Assembly: GCA_039720395.1 (NCBI GenBank)
Contig: CM077827.1
Coordinates: forward strand, 9,587,991 to 9,651,990
DNA length: 64,000 nucleotides
Reading direction: 5' to 3'
Origin: Liquidambar formosana
Lineage: Eukaryota > Streptophyta > Magnoliopsida > Saxifragales > Altingiaceae
Shown in pieces: positions 49,470-59,124 of this stretch. Position numbers and translations under genes: made by a program. Below the pieces are notes generated by a model. That model was not told the DNA's origin. It made no database searches and saw nothing but the letters and a program-made list of their open reading frames with translations. The number at the start of each line of letters is the position of its first letter. The stretch's first letter is position 1.

Positions 49470-49558
49470 GGAAAAACCCACATGTGAGCAGTTCCTTGGA
49501 GGTTTTCCTCATCAAGGAACTGTAGGACTAAGAAGACAAGATCTTTAGTGAGAGACAT
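38335..49558 (-). CDS. TPL: TOPLESS-family transcriptional corepressor, divergent clade; two frame problems
   Basis: Groucho-like nuclear corepressor that binds EAR motifs. Coding exons, 5' to 3': 49558-49482, 49379-49200, 49098-48985, 48867-48709, 48495-48369, 48187-48067, 47948-47877, 47759-47610, 47484-47375, 47278-47209, 47107-47034, 46957-46862, 46785-46690, 46572-46445, 46342-46108, 45908-45744, 45669-45607, 45438-45292, 41135-41025, 40921-40739, 39992-39864, 39773-39678, 39423-39235, 39115-38949, 38548-38335; about 1090 codons (TPL 1131 aa). N-terminal LisH (MSLTKDLVFLVLQFLDEENL), CTLH/CRA groove with FTKVDDNRFSTKIYFEIRKQ, then the SLNWQH motif, a shortened Pro-rich linker, and two WD40 propellers (GHEAPVYS, KGHSKRITGLAFS). 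Exon 8 lacks one A in a run at about 47638, shifting the frame. Exons 6 and 7 do not join in phase. It uses the first ATG; a 5' UTR intron (50156 to about 49590) is likely. Confidence 0.9.
42067..42173. mobile_element. MITE, gggggaatt family, copy 2, perfect 9-bp duplication
   Basis: 107 bp in TOPLESS intron 18. Left end gggggaattacagataggtc; the right end on the other strand is ggcagaattactgataggtt. The inside carries caaataattacagtt and its complement. Flanked by a perfect 9-bp direct repeat aaaagaaaa (42058-42066 and 42174-42182), pointing to Mutator-type transposition, though the duplicated word is low in complexity. Confidence 0.8.
44316..44631 (-). mobile_element. Complete TRIM retrotransposon, young, in TOPLESS intron 18
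   Basis: Two 113-bp LTRs, 44316-44428 and 44519-44631, differ at one position that I can see. They begin tgttaagtttcc and end ttccaaca on the + strand. The 90-bp interior holds, on the minus strand, tggtatcaaagc (initiator tRNA-Met primer site) and a catgtgagggggag polypurine tract. It is flanked by a perfect 5-bp duplication agtta (44311-44315, 44632-44636). The element's strand is minus, the same as TOPLESS. No coding. It is the same family as 23714-24556. Confidence 0.9.
48305..48327. repeat. Poly(G)23 tract in TOPLESS intron 5
   Basis: Twenty-three G on the + strand, C on the coding strand, about 40 bp after the exon 5 donor. This is the longest pure G/C run in the window. Confidence 0.9.
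49433..49464. repeat. (GA)n microsatellite in TOPLESS intron 1
   Basis: About fifteen GA units next to the exon 1 donor. A similar (CT)n lies in the leader at 50190-50230. Confidence 0.85.
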
Positions 49559-50156
49559 CACCACAATAGCCTCTTCTTTTCTCCTGTACCTCCATAAAAA
49601 AAAATGCCCAAATCAGTATTTTATTTTATTTATTAAAAAAAAATCAAAAGAAACGAAAAAATAGCAAATTTAATAAATATCAAATTTGGCTCTGTTGGTT
49701 AATAAATATCAAATTTGGCTCTGTTGGAGAAGTAAGGAAATTAAAAATTTTAAACTTCGATTTCTCATTTATTCATGACCTGATCAAACAAACCACTCAA
49801 CTGATAACACCAACACCTTAAATTTTTTTGCTTTTCCTTCATTTTATCAGCAACCAAACATAAATTGGGGTTTTGATCAACCATAGACAAATCCGATATC
49901 AAATCAAAACAACTAAAATTAGATTATCTAATCCACTAATAAAAAACACGAAACTCCACTTTTGCTTCAAGATCAGGAAGAAAAATTGAGCAATTTAATA
50001 CATCTTCTATATCATCATACCACAGAGTTACGAAATTAGGGTTTCGATCAATCAGAAACCACAAGAAAATTGTAAATCGGTGACATCGAAGACGCCAAAA
50101 CGGTAGAAAAAGCAGGTCAAGATGACACACACAGATGCAGAGATGTAAAATCTCAC

Positions 50157-50188
50157 CAGCAAGATGAAAATACAAGAGATTGAACGCA

Positions 50189-50231
<43 letters not shown>

Positions 50232-50260
50232 GCTCTAGCTCACCACTCTCTGTGAAAGAA
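50157..50260 (-). promoter_or_regulatory. Probable TOPLESS 5' UTR exon with (CT)n/(GA)n
   Basis: On the minus strand the leader contains a GA repeat (50190-50230), then ends cttgctg at 50157, followed by the donor gtgaga. A matching acceptor lies at about 49590 or 49584, upstream of the ATG at 49558. GA-rich leaders are common in plant genes. The transcription start is not resolved. Confidence 0.45.
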
Positions 50261-50694
50261 ATGTCAGGGAGGGGAAACTGCTTTTATTATAGGGGCGAAA
50301 TGTACGAGACGATAGGTGCAGCTGCTTATCTGATAAATAACCATACATATCTGAATTTACTGAAAAGACCACATGATAAGTACGGAAAAATATGTCCAAC
50401 CGACCTTTCCCAAAAAGATGTGGGTCCCACAAGGGGCATATGTTTTTTCTATGAAAAAAGGGTCATAAAAAAAGTCAAGCGCACTTGTCGTTTTGGTCAT
50501 AAACGACAAAAAACACGTGGGCTAGGGCAGCGTGCGGCGTGTGAATCGGGTCTGATTGGCAAGAAATTTACCGAGTGCACCTCAAGGATACAGCATGCTA
50601 GAGAGTGAGATTTTTGGACCATCCCAACAAGAAAAATCTAGGTGGCATGGTGTTTGGGGTAAGCCTATTTTCACACAATTTTTTTTTATTAACA

Positions 50695-50811
50695 GGGGAT
50701 TACGGGTACGGTCAAATAATTACAGTAAGTAGTCATTTATTAGCAAGTTAATAATCATTTATATCGAACTGTAATTCTTAGACCCGTAGCCGGACCAATT
50801 TGTAATTCCCC
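50695..50811. mobile_element. MITE, gggggaatt family, copy 3
   Basis: 117 bp: left end ggggattacgggtacggtca, right end on the other strand ggggaattacaaattggtcc, with caaataattacag inside. Nearby words tttattaac and tttactaat (7 of 9 equal) may be a decayed 9-bp duplication. About 540 bp upstream of the TOPLESS leader. Confidence 0.6.
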
Positions 50812-50819
50812 TTTACTAA

Positions 50820-50945
50820 TCCACACTTTTTTATTGGTTTTTGCTAATCCACACCCCACTTCCATGGGTAGAAGGAGTGTGATGACTATGATGAGGAGTG
50901 TGGATTAGCAAAACTCATGGGAAGGTGTAGATTAGTTAAAAAGGA
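50820..50945. mobile_element. Small foldback element
   Basis: ttttgctaatccacacccca pairs with the later tgtggattagcaaaa. Boundaries and superfamily are unclear. It lies directly beside the MITE at 50695-50811. Confidence 0.45.
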
Positions 50946-52340
50946 TGGAAATAGCTCCACCCAGTGTTTGGTAATATTGGCTAGTAAATAAAAAGTTTTC
51001 CAAAGTTCTATTCTTAGATGTGATGATAAAAATATCGCTATTACATTTCAAATTTGGAAATTGCTTTACTACTTTTAAATTTTAATATCTGTTATGTTGA
51101 CTACGAATCGAAGTTACTTGAATGCTATTTTTAATATTTAGTTGAATACACTTCAAAGCATTTTTATTGGTTGGTCTTACCTCACTGGTTAACTATTTAC
51201 ACGATGCCATTGAAACTTTTTCACCCAAGGTAGGCACAGTTAAATCATGAGATGGGATTAGATATTGACGATGGATAACCCAAACGTAAATAGTTAAATA
51301 CATTAGAGAAAAAGCAAAAAAAGTATAGTAAAACCTATCCACAAGAAGTAATAGTAAGTTCAACATTCAAAATTTCGTATCCATCAACGGCCAAGATATG
51401 TTGTTAGGTAATTGAGTCCATGCTAAATTCTAAAGAGCAATACTAAATGACTCAAAAAAAAAAAAAAAAAAAATCTAAAACATGACCCGAACACTAATAG
51501 AGCATTGGTCCCAAGGCTTTACACTTTGTTACTATTTGAGTCATTAATTATTTTCCAATTTTAAATGAAGCATATACCAACTTACATGGGTAGGCCAATG
51601 CTTATTGGTTTGATTGTATGGGGCAGGTATTAAGAGACTTTTCCTTAGTGTGGTCAATGATTCAAAGTTCCTTAAACATTTATGACCCTAAGTGAAATAT
51701 TGGAAGCAGTTTAGGGTTGATGTCATTTTTCTATATGTTTAAAATTTTAAAAACTTATACTTTTATTTTTTATTTTTGGTCATTAGGTAGATCAATAAGT
51801 CATTGATATGACCTCTACAAAATCAGGGACCAGCATTTGGAATTCCAAATGTCATTTTCATTTACAGGGAGAAACTGTTAGTCTAGAGTGCTTTCATATT
51901 CTGTCACACTTGTTAGGCATTACATGGATTGGGTGGATAGGTGACCTTAGTTCAAAGTTCATATATTCCTAAGCTTACATTTCAATTTTGAATCTCAAGA
52001 GTAGATTGAAATCTACTTCTATCATGTCGATATCTACAATCATAATTTGTTCAAAATTTTCCGTAGTTTCGAAAATTGGTGCTTAATGAACCTTCCAGTT
52101 GGACTGGGTAATGAAGTTGTTGGACATGTGAACTAAGTCCTTTTAGGGTTTGAAAATGTTAGTTATTCATCGAATTCGAGTTGATTAATCCAAGTTGGTA
52201 TTTCTTAGTCTTGTGTCGTTAATTTAATTAAGTCTAAACATTATATCATTTTAGAACAAGTTTTTCCAACTGATGGTGTCTCTTAGGGTGGAGATTTTGG
52301 CGCCATATAACCATTTTTTTTAGCTCGGCCCAATCTCTTC
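50946..52340. other. Gene-free, nothing recognised
   Basis: AT-rich sequence with an A19 run near 51453-51472. No ORF with family resemblance and no bounded repeat were seen. Confidence 0.45.
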
Positions 52341-52341
52341 A

Positions 52342-52460
52342 CTTGCAGATTTTATTTATTTATTTTTTTTTTTGTCAATCGATAAAAGGCTACACTTGCA
52401 GATTATTATTATTATTTTTATTTTTTGGTCAATCGAGAAAAGGCTACACTTGCGGATTAA
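52342..52460. repeat. 60-bp direct duplication
   Basis: tacacttgcagattatt and the following gtcaatcg, ataaaaggc or agaaaaggc, occur twice in tandem, about 60 bp apart, with T-rich filler. It has no known function. Confidence 0.6.
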
Positions 52461-52862
52461 GTAAGGGAAAATAGTCAAACTTTCGCAATATAGTCATTCC
52501 AGTAGTGAGCATTTTGTTTTAAAATGAAAATAGAAAGATGCCTTGCATGTCACACCATTTGTAAATGGAGTTTGCTTTGTGTGGTGTCGCTGTTAAGAAT
52601 AGGGCAATTTTAAAATCAGTGGTCCAAACCTTGTCATGCCTACTTAAAAAATTGGAAATTCCAAGAAAAACGCATTCAGATACTTGTTACATGAATTGAT
52701 ATGAAGAAGCATTCCACAAACTGCCAGTATAGATGTTTTTCTCCAAAAGCAAACAATTAAACAGCTTCCAGTGGAGAAGAAGGCTTGTATAAGCATCCTT
52801 TAAGAAAATACTCATAATAATAAATAAAAAAAAGTCACATAACCCAAACAGGTATTTATTGG

Positions 52863-52867
<5 letters not shown>

Positions 52868-52901
<34 letters not shown>

Positions 52902-53069
52902 TCCTTATCAGGTCAGCACGTGTTGATATAAGTTATATCAATACTATGTATTGAGAGTTGTACTCCTTGCATTGACCTAATATACCCTTAACCTATTAAT
53001 GCATGAAGTACAACCCTCAATGCGGGTGTTGATATAAGTTATATCAGCACATGCTTACCTGATCATCAT

Positions 53070-53116
<47 letters not shown>
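52868..53116. mobile_element. TA-flanked MITE, copy 2, between two (TA)n runs
   Basis: The element 52899-53071 lies between TA repeats (about 52868-52897 and 53072-53116). Left side gtccttatcaggtcagcacg then gttgatataagttatatcaa; right side gttgatataagttatatcag then cacatgcttacctgatcatc. It is the same family as 33917-34122. Integration at TA followed by microsatellite growth, or preference for TA repeats, would give this layout. Confidence 0.7.
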
Positions 53117-53120
<4 letters not shown>

Positions 53121-53169
53121 GAAGTATTTTATTTATTTATTTATTTTTTTGGTGACAAATGATAGCTTT

Positions 53170-53520
53170 GGCTATCATGCCTGTCAAATTATCGACCTAA
53201 TTCATGTAAATCAAAGCGTACAAGCATTAAATTTGTACGACTGTTGCTGCCCAAAATAGGAGGGGGGATGTATGGTAATTGACAGCGACAAAAAGTAGGA
53301 CAAAAAATCATAAGCTTAATGCATTGTCCAATGCCCCAACTAAATTGTGCTTCTAATGTCAAAAATAGGTTTTTCTTCAAATAGATGTTGTCGTCGACTT
53401 TAGTACTAAAACCAGAATGACACCTTTCTACTTCATCACAATCCCATTCCAAGCGTCATGTCCTCAAAATTGTCGAAGAAAATAAATGCCCCATTCGAGG
53501 TTGGAGCCTATCGGAATAAG
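53170..53520 (-). pseudogene. Truncated TOPLESS copy (exon 2, intron 2, start of exon 3)
   Basis: On the minus strand, 53515-53330 follows TOPLESS exon 2 from the CTCGAGCATG-like start through TTTGAGGACAT, a degraded middle (DEVERCHSGF...TKVDDN in one frame) and the end ggcattgga. Then 53235-53175 resembles intron 2, with gacctaattcatgtaaat against accaattcgatgtagat, and the acceptor plus gcatgat at the start of exon 3. Several indels and stops are present. Because intron sequence is retained it is a DNA-level partial duplication and not a retrocopy. It lies about 3.6 kb upstream of the intact gene, same strand. Confidence 0.75.
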
Positions 53521-54562
53521 TTAACCTGCCAGCTAGCCAAAAGGCACTACAACGTACAGGTTGGGTGTTTAGTCGTACTTTAGGTGAGGTTAGATCAAGT
53601 TATGACTTAACCAGTTTGAGAGAGACTGTGGTTCTCTGTTTTACAACCCATTTAGACTCTTCTTGTCATTGGTTTTTAATGGGTAGGATATTACTATGGT
53701 CACACCTAAATAGAGAAAACAGTCTGATTGCCTTTTCCTACCTTTTTCTCTCAGCACCAAAAAAAAAAAAAAAAAAAAAAGGGCAGAAGAATTAAATGAT
53801 TTCTAACTATATATTCATACTGAAGCCATTTGACCATAAAGATTATTAGAAGAATTGATATATAGCAAAAGAATAGCATACAACTAGATTAATAGTTTAA
53901 GGTTTGTTTGGTTGATCTCCTAATCTGAATTGTTTCACTAATTGTGTTTAGATATAATTTTTTGAACAATGGGACAATTCAACTTCATAAATGGAGGTAA
54001 TAAATCTAAAACTATGATAGATGCGTCCGAATAATTTCAATTTAATGGATTTATACTCACAAATTTGTACTTTGATGTTATTAGCCAATCAAATTTTATG
54101 GGGACAATCAAACAGGCCCTTACAAAAGGGCGGAGGCATTAGCAGAGCAGAGCCGTGTGTGCGCGTGCCTAGGAAGATGCATTCGATTTGTAGAAAAGGA
54201 GTGCAGGTGGTGGAAGATAGGTCGATATAGACCCTCCGATAAGTCCTTTTTTTTTTATTCGTTTTTTTGCCCCTTAGGGTCTTTGATAAGTTATTGACTA
54301 AAATATTATGATAAGAGCCAGGAGTGATAAGTGCGTAAAGTGGGTCCCACTCAAGAGCAGATATTCTCCTTGGGACAGACTAATGTAGAAGTCTTATCCC
54401 GTGGCTATTATTTCGGAAAAACATTGCTAAAAAAATATTTTAAAGACAATAATATAAAATCCTATGAGAACATGTGTAATAATTATTTAGAATAATCTTT
54501 AACTCATATTATTCACCCATTTTATTTACCCATGTTTTTGTGGCATTATTAATTTTTTTATT
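53521..54562. other. Gene-free, nothing recognised
   Basis: It includes an A21 run at about 53760-53780. No gene or bounded repeat is supported. Confidence 0.45.
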
Positions 54563-54689
54563 GAGGAATTGCAGATTGGTGCAACTATTCACTTCATAGG
54601 AGATGACCACTAACTTAATTAAGAATAACTATTAACTTATATTGATATGTAATTATTTGTCCATAGTCGAATCAACATGTAATTTCCCC
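54563..54689. mobile_element. MITE, gggggaatt family, copy 4 (degraded)
   Basis: Left end gaggaattgcagattggtgc; the right end on the other strand is ggggaaattacatgttgatt, with atgtaattatttg inside. It is more diverged than the other three and its target duplication is not readable. Confidence 0.5.
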
Positions 54690-55489
54690 TATTTTTAATT
54701 AACTAAACCAAAATAAAGATAAATACATTAAAAAAAAGAGAAGTGATATCCGCACTCTTGAGCCTCCCACGCACTTCTTATTCTCTCATTGTGCGGTGTG
54801 CGGAAAGCTCATCGAAAAGTGCCAATAGTGTCGAAAATGCTAAAATCTTAACTTTCATCCATCCTTGGAGAAATAATTAATTTTAAGACTAAAATGCTCT
54901 TGTCATAATTGTTTGTTTGTCCTTTGAGCACAACAAACATAATTAGTCTTAGTTCAAAAAATCTGATATTCAAATGATGTTGAACAAAGATTAGATTTTA
55001 TTTGTCTTTTTTTGATACTTTTTGACCTTGTTTTTATTTGAGTTTGAGTTTGACTAATAGAAAAATTATTTCATCTGTTTAGTAGATAAGATTTTTTTAT
55101 GGAATATTTTGAATATTTGTCAATTTTATTATTATTATTTTTTTTTAATGTATCATTAGGGACTGGAACCCTAAAGGCTCATTTATGACCACATCTATTC
55201 GAGGCATATGAGAGAACAAACATTGATTGTGTATTTGAGGCACATGTAGTTTTAATCAAAAGAAAAATTACTATGGTATTCACACTCTAATCAAAAGAAA
55301 CATTCGAACAAACTGTGACGATGTAGAGTGTAAGGAGTTAAAAGTAGATAGAATCATTATACTATCCAACGAAAACGAAAAAGAAAAATAAGAGTGGAGA
55401 TAAATGAGAATGTCAGATCTAATATATTTGGAATCATGTCTCACATTCACATTATCTCTATTCTTATTAACTTATAATATGGATGAGGT
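54690..55489. other. Gene-free, nothing recognised
   Basis: AT-rich unique-looking sequence. Confidence 0.4.
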
Positions 55490-56280
55490 GTCGTTACCGT
55501 CACACACATACAAGTTCTTATCAAGAGAGTTCTATAGAATAACGTGATGTACGAGTATGATATGAATACATAAGTTCTTGCAAGCATAACGTGAATACAT
55601 ATGTCCCGTTTTCAAAGTGCCATCTCATTTTTGTGGGCCCTACAATGAACACATGCTATTACTGTTACACATGCACAAGTTCTTATCATAGAAAAGAGCT
55701 TCATAGATTACGCGACGTGCAAGTACGATATGAATACATATGTCCTTGCAAGCATGACGTGAATACATATGTCCTATTTTCAAAGTGCCATCTCATTTTT
55801 GTGGGCCCTACAATGAACACGTGCCATTTCTATTACACATGTACAAGTTCTTATCATAGAAGAAAACTCTACAAATTATATGATGTGCAAGTATGATATG
55901 AATACATATTGTTTTGCAAACATGACGTGAATACATATGTCCCGTTTTCAAAGTGTCATCTCATTTTTGTGGGTCCTACAATGAGCACGTGTCATTACCG
56001 TTACATACAAGTTCTTATTGTAGAAGAGAGCTTCATAAATTACACGACGTGCAAGTAATACATATGTCTTTCCAAACATGACGTGAATACATATGTTCTG
56101 TTTTGAGAGTACCATCTCATTTTTCATAGATTACGCAACGTGCAATTAGGATATGAATACATATGTCTTTCCCAACATAACGTGAATATATATGTCCTGT
56201 TTTGAGAGTGCCATCTCATTTTTGTGGGCCCAACAATAAACACGTGTCTGCATCGTGTTTGTACATGTGTCGCATTTCTG
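55490..56280. repeat. Tandem array of a roughly 168-bp unit
   Basis: The phrase caaagtgccatctcattttt recurs (with changes) at about 55613, 55782, 55950, 56104 and 56205, spaced 169, 168, 154 and 101 bp. Each unit also carries cttatcatagaa, gcgacgtgcaagta and gacgtgaatacatatgtcc. About four and a half copies, the last shortened, 85-90% alike by eye. The monomer length is close to that of nucleosome-sized plant satellites. Confidence 0.8.
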
Positions 56281-57267
56281 TTTAAGCAGTATGTGGGCAT
56301 GGTGGGAGCTATTCACCGAATAAACTTGGCCTTTAACACAGGACGGGTGGAATTATTGCCTTTGCCTGTGACAAAAGCCTTGAAGGTGGAGTCCAAGTAA
56401 GAAAGCTACGTGGCTTCATATGATTGGCTCTTTAAATTGCTGAGGTTATGCGTCTGGGAAACGTAACAGGCCACTACTGCAGGAAAAAGACCACATTCAT
56501 CTTGTGCTCCAAGTCTCTGATTTACCTGCTATCTAAATAGCAAAAATAAAAAATTGATGATGTTGACATGAGATTAATAATGCAGACCAATTAAGACTTT
56601 ATAAAACATGATTAATTAATCCATCATCACCTTCGTCGCTATTATTATTTATCCATCCCAGCATACTGCTTAATTAGAAATATCTACCCATGAAACCTGC
56701 CCAACCCAAACCTACCTCCCCTTTTTCCCCCCTTTCTTTTTTTTTTTTTTTTTTTTTGGGGTGCACATGCACGAATTGAAAGGAAGTTTCCAATGAAGGT
56801 CCCAATTAATGGTTTAATTAAATCATTAAGACTAGTTTAATGGTGGTATAACGATGAGAGAAGGTAGATAAAAAATAAGAATAGAATGGATTAGGAATTT
56901 GAATGTCTTCCATTGTAAGGACAACGATTGCATTTCTTTATTGTGTCAATTAGGACTTCATTTGTTTGGTGTCAATTAAGACTTTGAAAAGTCATTAACA
57001 TGATAATGCTAACCTAAAACTTTACTTAATTGGAGTTTAATGGGGGTACCACCATCTTTTCAAAGTCTTCAACCGATAAAAAGGAAGAAATTGACATTCA
57101 CAATCATATTGTCTTGTGAACGAAGATATCTCGTTTTGAGGAATGCGTAGTGGCGTCTGCCACGCTATCAACTATTCGCTCGCATGGTTGACTCTACATT
57201 GACTATGGATTTTAAATTTTGAATATAATAATTCATGAAGACTAATGCATGAGGATCTACCAATGAA
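56281..57267. other. Gene-free, nothing recognised
   Basis: It includes a T23 run near 56738-56758. No supported feature. Confidence 0.4.
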
Positions 57268-57440
57268 GTTTAGCCTAGTGGAAAGGGCTCTAGTTGCTCA
57301 AGTAAGAAGGGTTTTGGATTTGAATCATTGTGGATGCAGCAAGCATTTTTGGGAGAAGTCCTTGCTTCGGTGCTCGACAGTATTTCGGAAGATTAGTTTT
57401 GTGCGAAACCTGTAGACACCTTAGGAAACCAAAAAATAAA
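57268..57440 (+). mobile_element. tRNA-derived SINE-like element
   Basis: A pol III A box, tagcctagtgg, at 57271-57281 and a B box, ggatttgaatc, at 57316-57326, 45 bp apart, are both good matches. The body runs to an A-rich stretch (ccaaaaaataaaaaaaaac) near 57429-57448. This fits a SINE head, body and tail. It does not fold as a tRNA. No target duplication was fixed. Confidence 0.5.
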
Positions 57441-57448
57441 AAAAAACA

Positions 57449-57785
57449 GGAAAATACTTGTCTCCACTCTTGGGTGGAGGAGCTCCTTCCATCCTCCCAC
57501 TCATATTTCGCGACTTGTCCAAATAAAGAAAGAGAATTGATTGTGTGTATACATTCCCATGTTTACATAATTGTAAACACATTTTTATAAATCAATATTT
57601 GAGTGTTACATTTTTATGTTAACATAAATGTGTGTCCACGTATTAATATTAGCTTATTTATTTGTTTGTGATTTTGAATTAATATTTTTCTAAAATATTT
57701 ATGACATGTAGCAAAAAATGAATAGAGGTGAGGAGGAACTCTTCCACCTTGGGGTGGAGGCAAGTAGTGTCCAAAAAAAAAAAAT
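57449..57785. mobile_element. Foldback element with 35-40 bp paired ends
   Basis: aatacttgtctccactcttg and tggaggagctccttcc on the left pair with the reverse complement of the right end (cactacttgcctccacccca, tggaagagttcctcc). The middle is AT-rich. The superfamily is not known. Confidence 0.5.
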
Positions 57786-58360
57786 AAATGCATGAGGATC
57801 TCAAAATGGCCACAAAAAGTCCTCTTTTTTTTTTTTTTCATATCAAGAGGTCACTGATCTCCTATCTTATGTCCCATATATATTAAGTAATTACAAGATA
57901 AAGTTCATAAGAGGGGTCCTTAAAAAGTGATGAGAATTTAATTTAAGACCCCTAATTTGGCAAAAAACCTCAAAGAGTCGGGACTACTTGATCTTCCTCT
58001 TAAAAGATTAACATGATGGGAAAAAGCCAAATTATTCGTACTATTGGATAAAGAGGATATTTATTCTAAGTTTTTAATGGGTTTATCCCAAGTTCAGCCA
58101 TTATCTTCTAAGGTGACACAGCACTCTTCAATCGTGTCTTGTCTTATAATCTACTATGGAGATGTCACCTATGTGACTTTTCTCTCGCTCTTCTCTTTTC
58201 TCTTCCCCCACTTCGTGCATGAGAATATTATCACCAATCCAATGAAACAGGGAAAAATAATATAATATCATAAAGAACCATTAAAATTAACTTTTTCCTT
58301 CTTAATCGTACATATTCCTTTCCTTTCCTTTCCTTTCGTTTTCTTTCCTTTCATAAACAT

Positions 58361-58530
58361 ACTTAACGCTATGTTTAGATAAGGAATTTATAGGTGGAAT
58401 TTGCTTTTGAGATGAAATTTGTAAAATTTTTATAAGGATTTTGTCCATCTCATCCTTATAAAAATTTTACAAATTCTATCTTAAAAGCAAATTCCACCTA
58501 AAAATTCTTTATCCAAACATAACGTTAAGT
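58361..58530. mobile_element. Near-perfect long hairpin, 79-bp arms
   Basis: Arms 58361-58439 and 58452-58530 are complementary with only about seven mismatches and a 12-base loop (tttgtccatctc). The ends acttaacg and cgttaagt are part of the palindrome. It is most likely a young foldback MITE. If transcribed it would form a long stem of the kind that small-RNA pathways process. Confidence 0.75.
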
Positions 58531-59075
58531 ATTCAAGAAAGTTTTCCCACTCCCAACTCATCTATGCATGCCTATTTTAATTTTGTTTGTTTGTCATAGT
58601 AAGATTTTCTTACTTCTTATTAACTTTTAAACTTAATAGCCTAAGCTATTAAGTGAAAGCCTCAAATAGATATATAAAATCATATCAAATCCGTAATGGA
58701 AAGTCCACTAATTATTAAATTTATAACCATGACTAAAAGATAAAATATAACTAAGAAAATGTTTATATGACTGACAATTTGTCATTATTTTTGTCATAAC
58801 AGACACTCAAGAATATAGATACATTTTAAGCCAATCATTATATGAAGAAATGTGTTTACACAGCTTTTTAAACATTTTCATATTTTTCCAAGCAACTTAC
58901 ATTATTTTCTATGCATTTTCACAATTCCCTATAAAATAATTGACTTATTAATTACAACTTAATATATGCCCTGCACACGTCACGAAAACCCATAAACCTT
59001 TCATGGATGTAATAAAGTCTAAAGTCTCCTCTTCAAACCCAACCCATTTTTTTTATTCCCCCACAAAACAAAACA

Positions 59076-59106
<31 letters not shown>

Positions 59107-59115
59107 GAGTGACCC
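58531..59115. other. Gene-free, nothing recognised
   Basis: AT-rich, with an (AAT)n-like run at 59074-59105. Confidence 0.4.
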
Positions 59116-59124
59116 ATTCATTAA

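Noticed and set aside
50180..50608. 142-aa + strand ORF antisense to the TOPLESS leader
   Set aside because: It begins in the (CT)n repeat, has no recognisable domain and overlaps the TOPLESS 5' exon and promoter, so it is likely chance.
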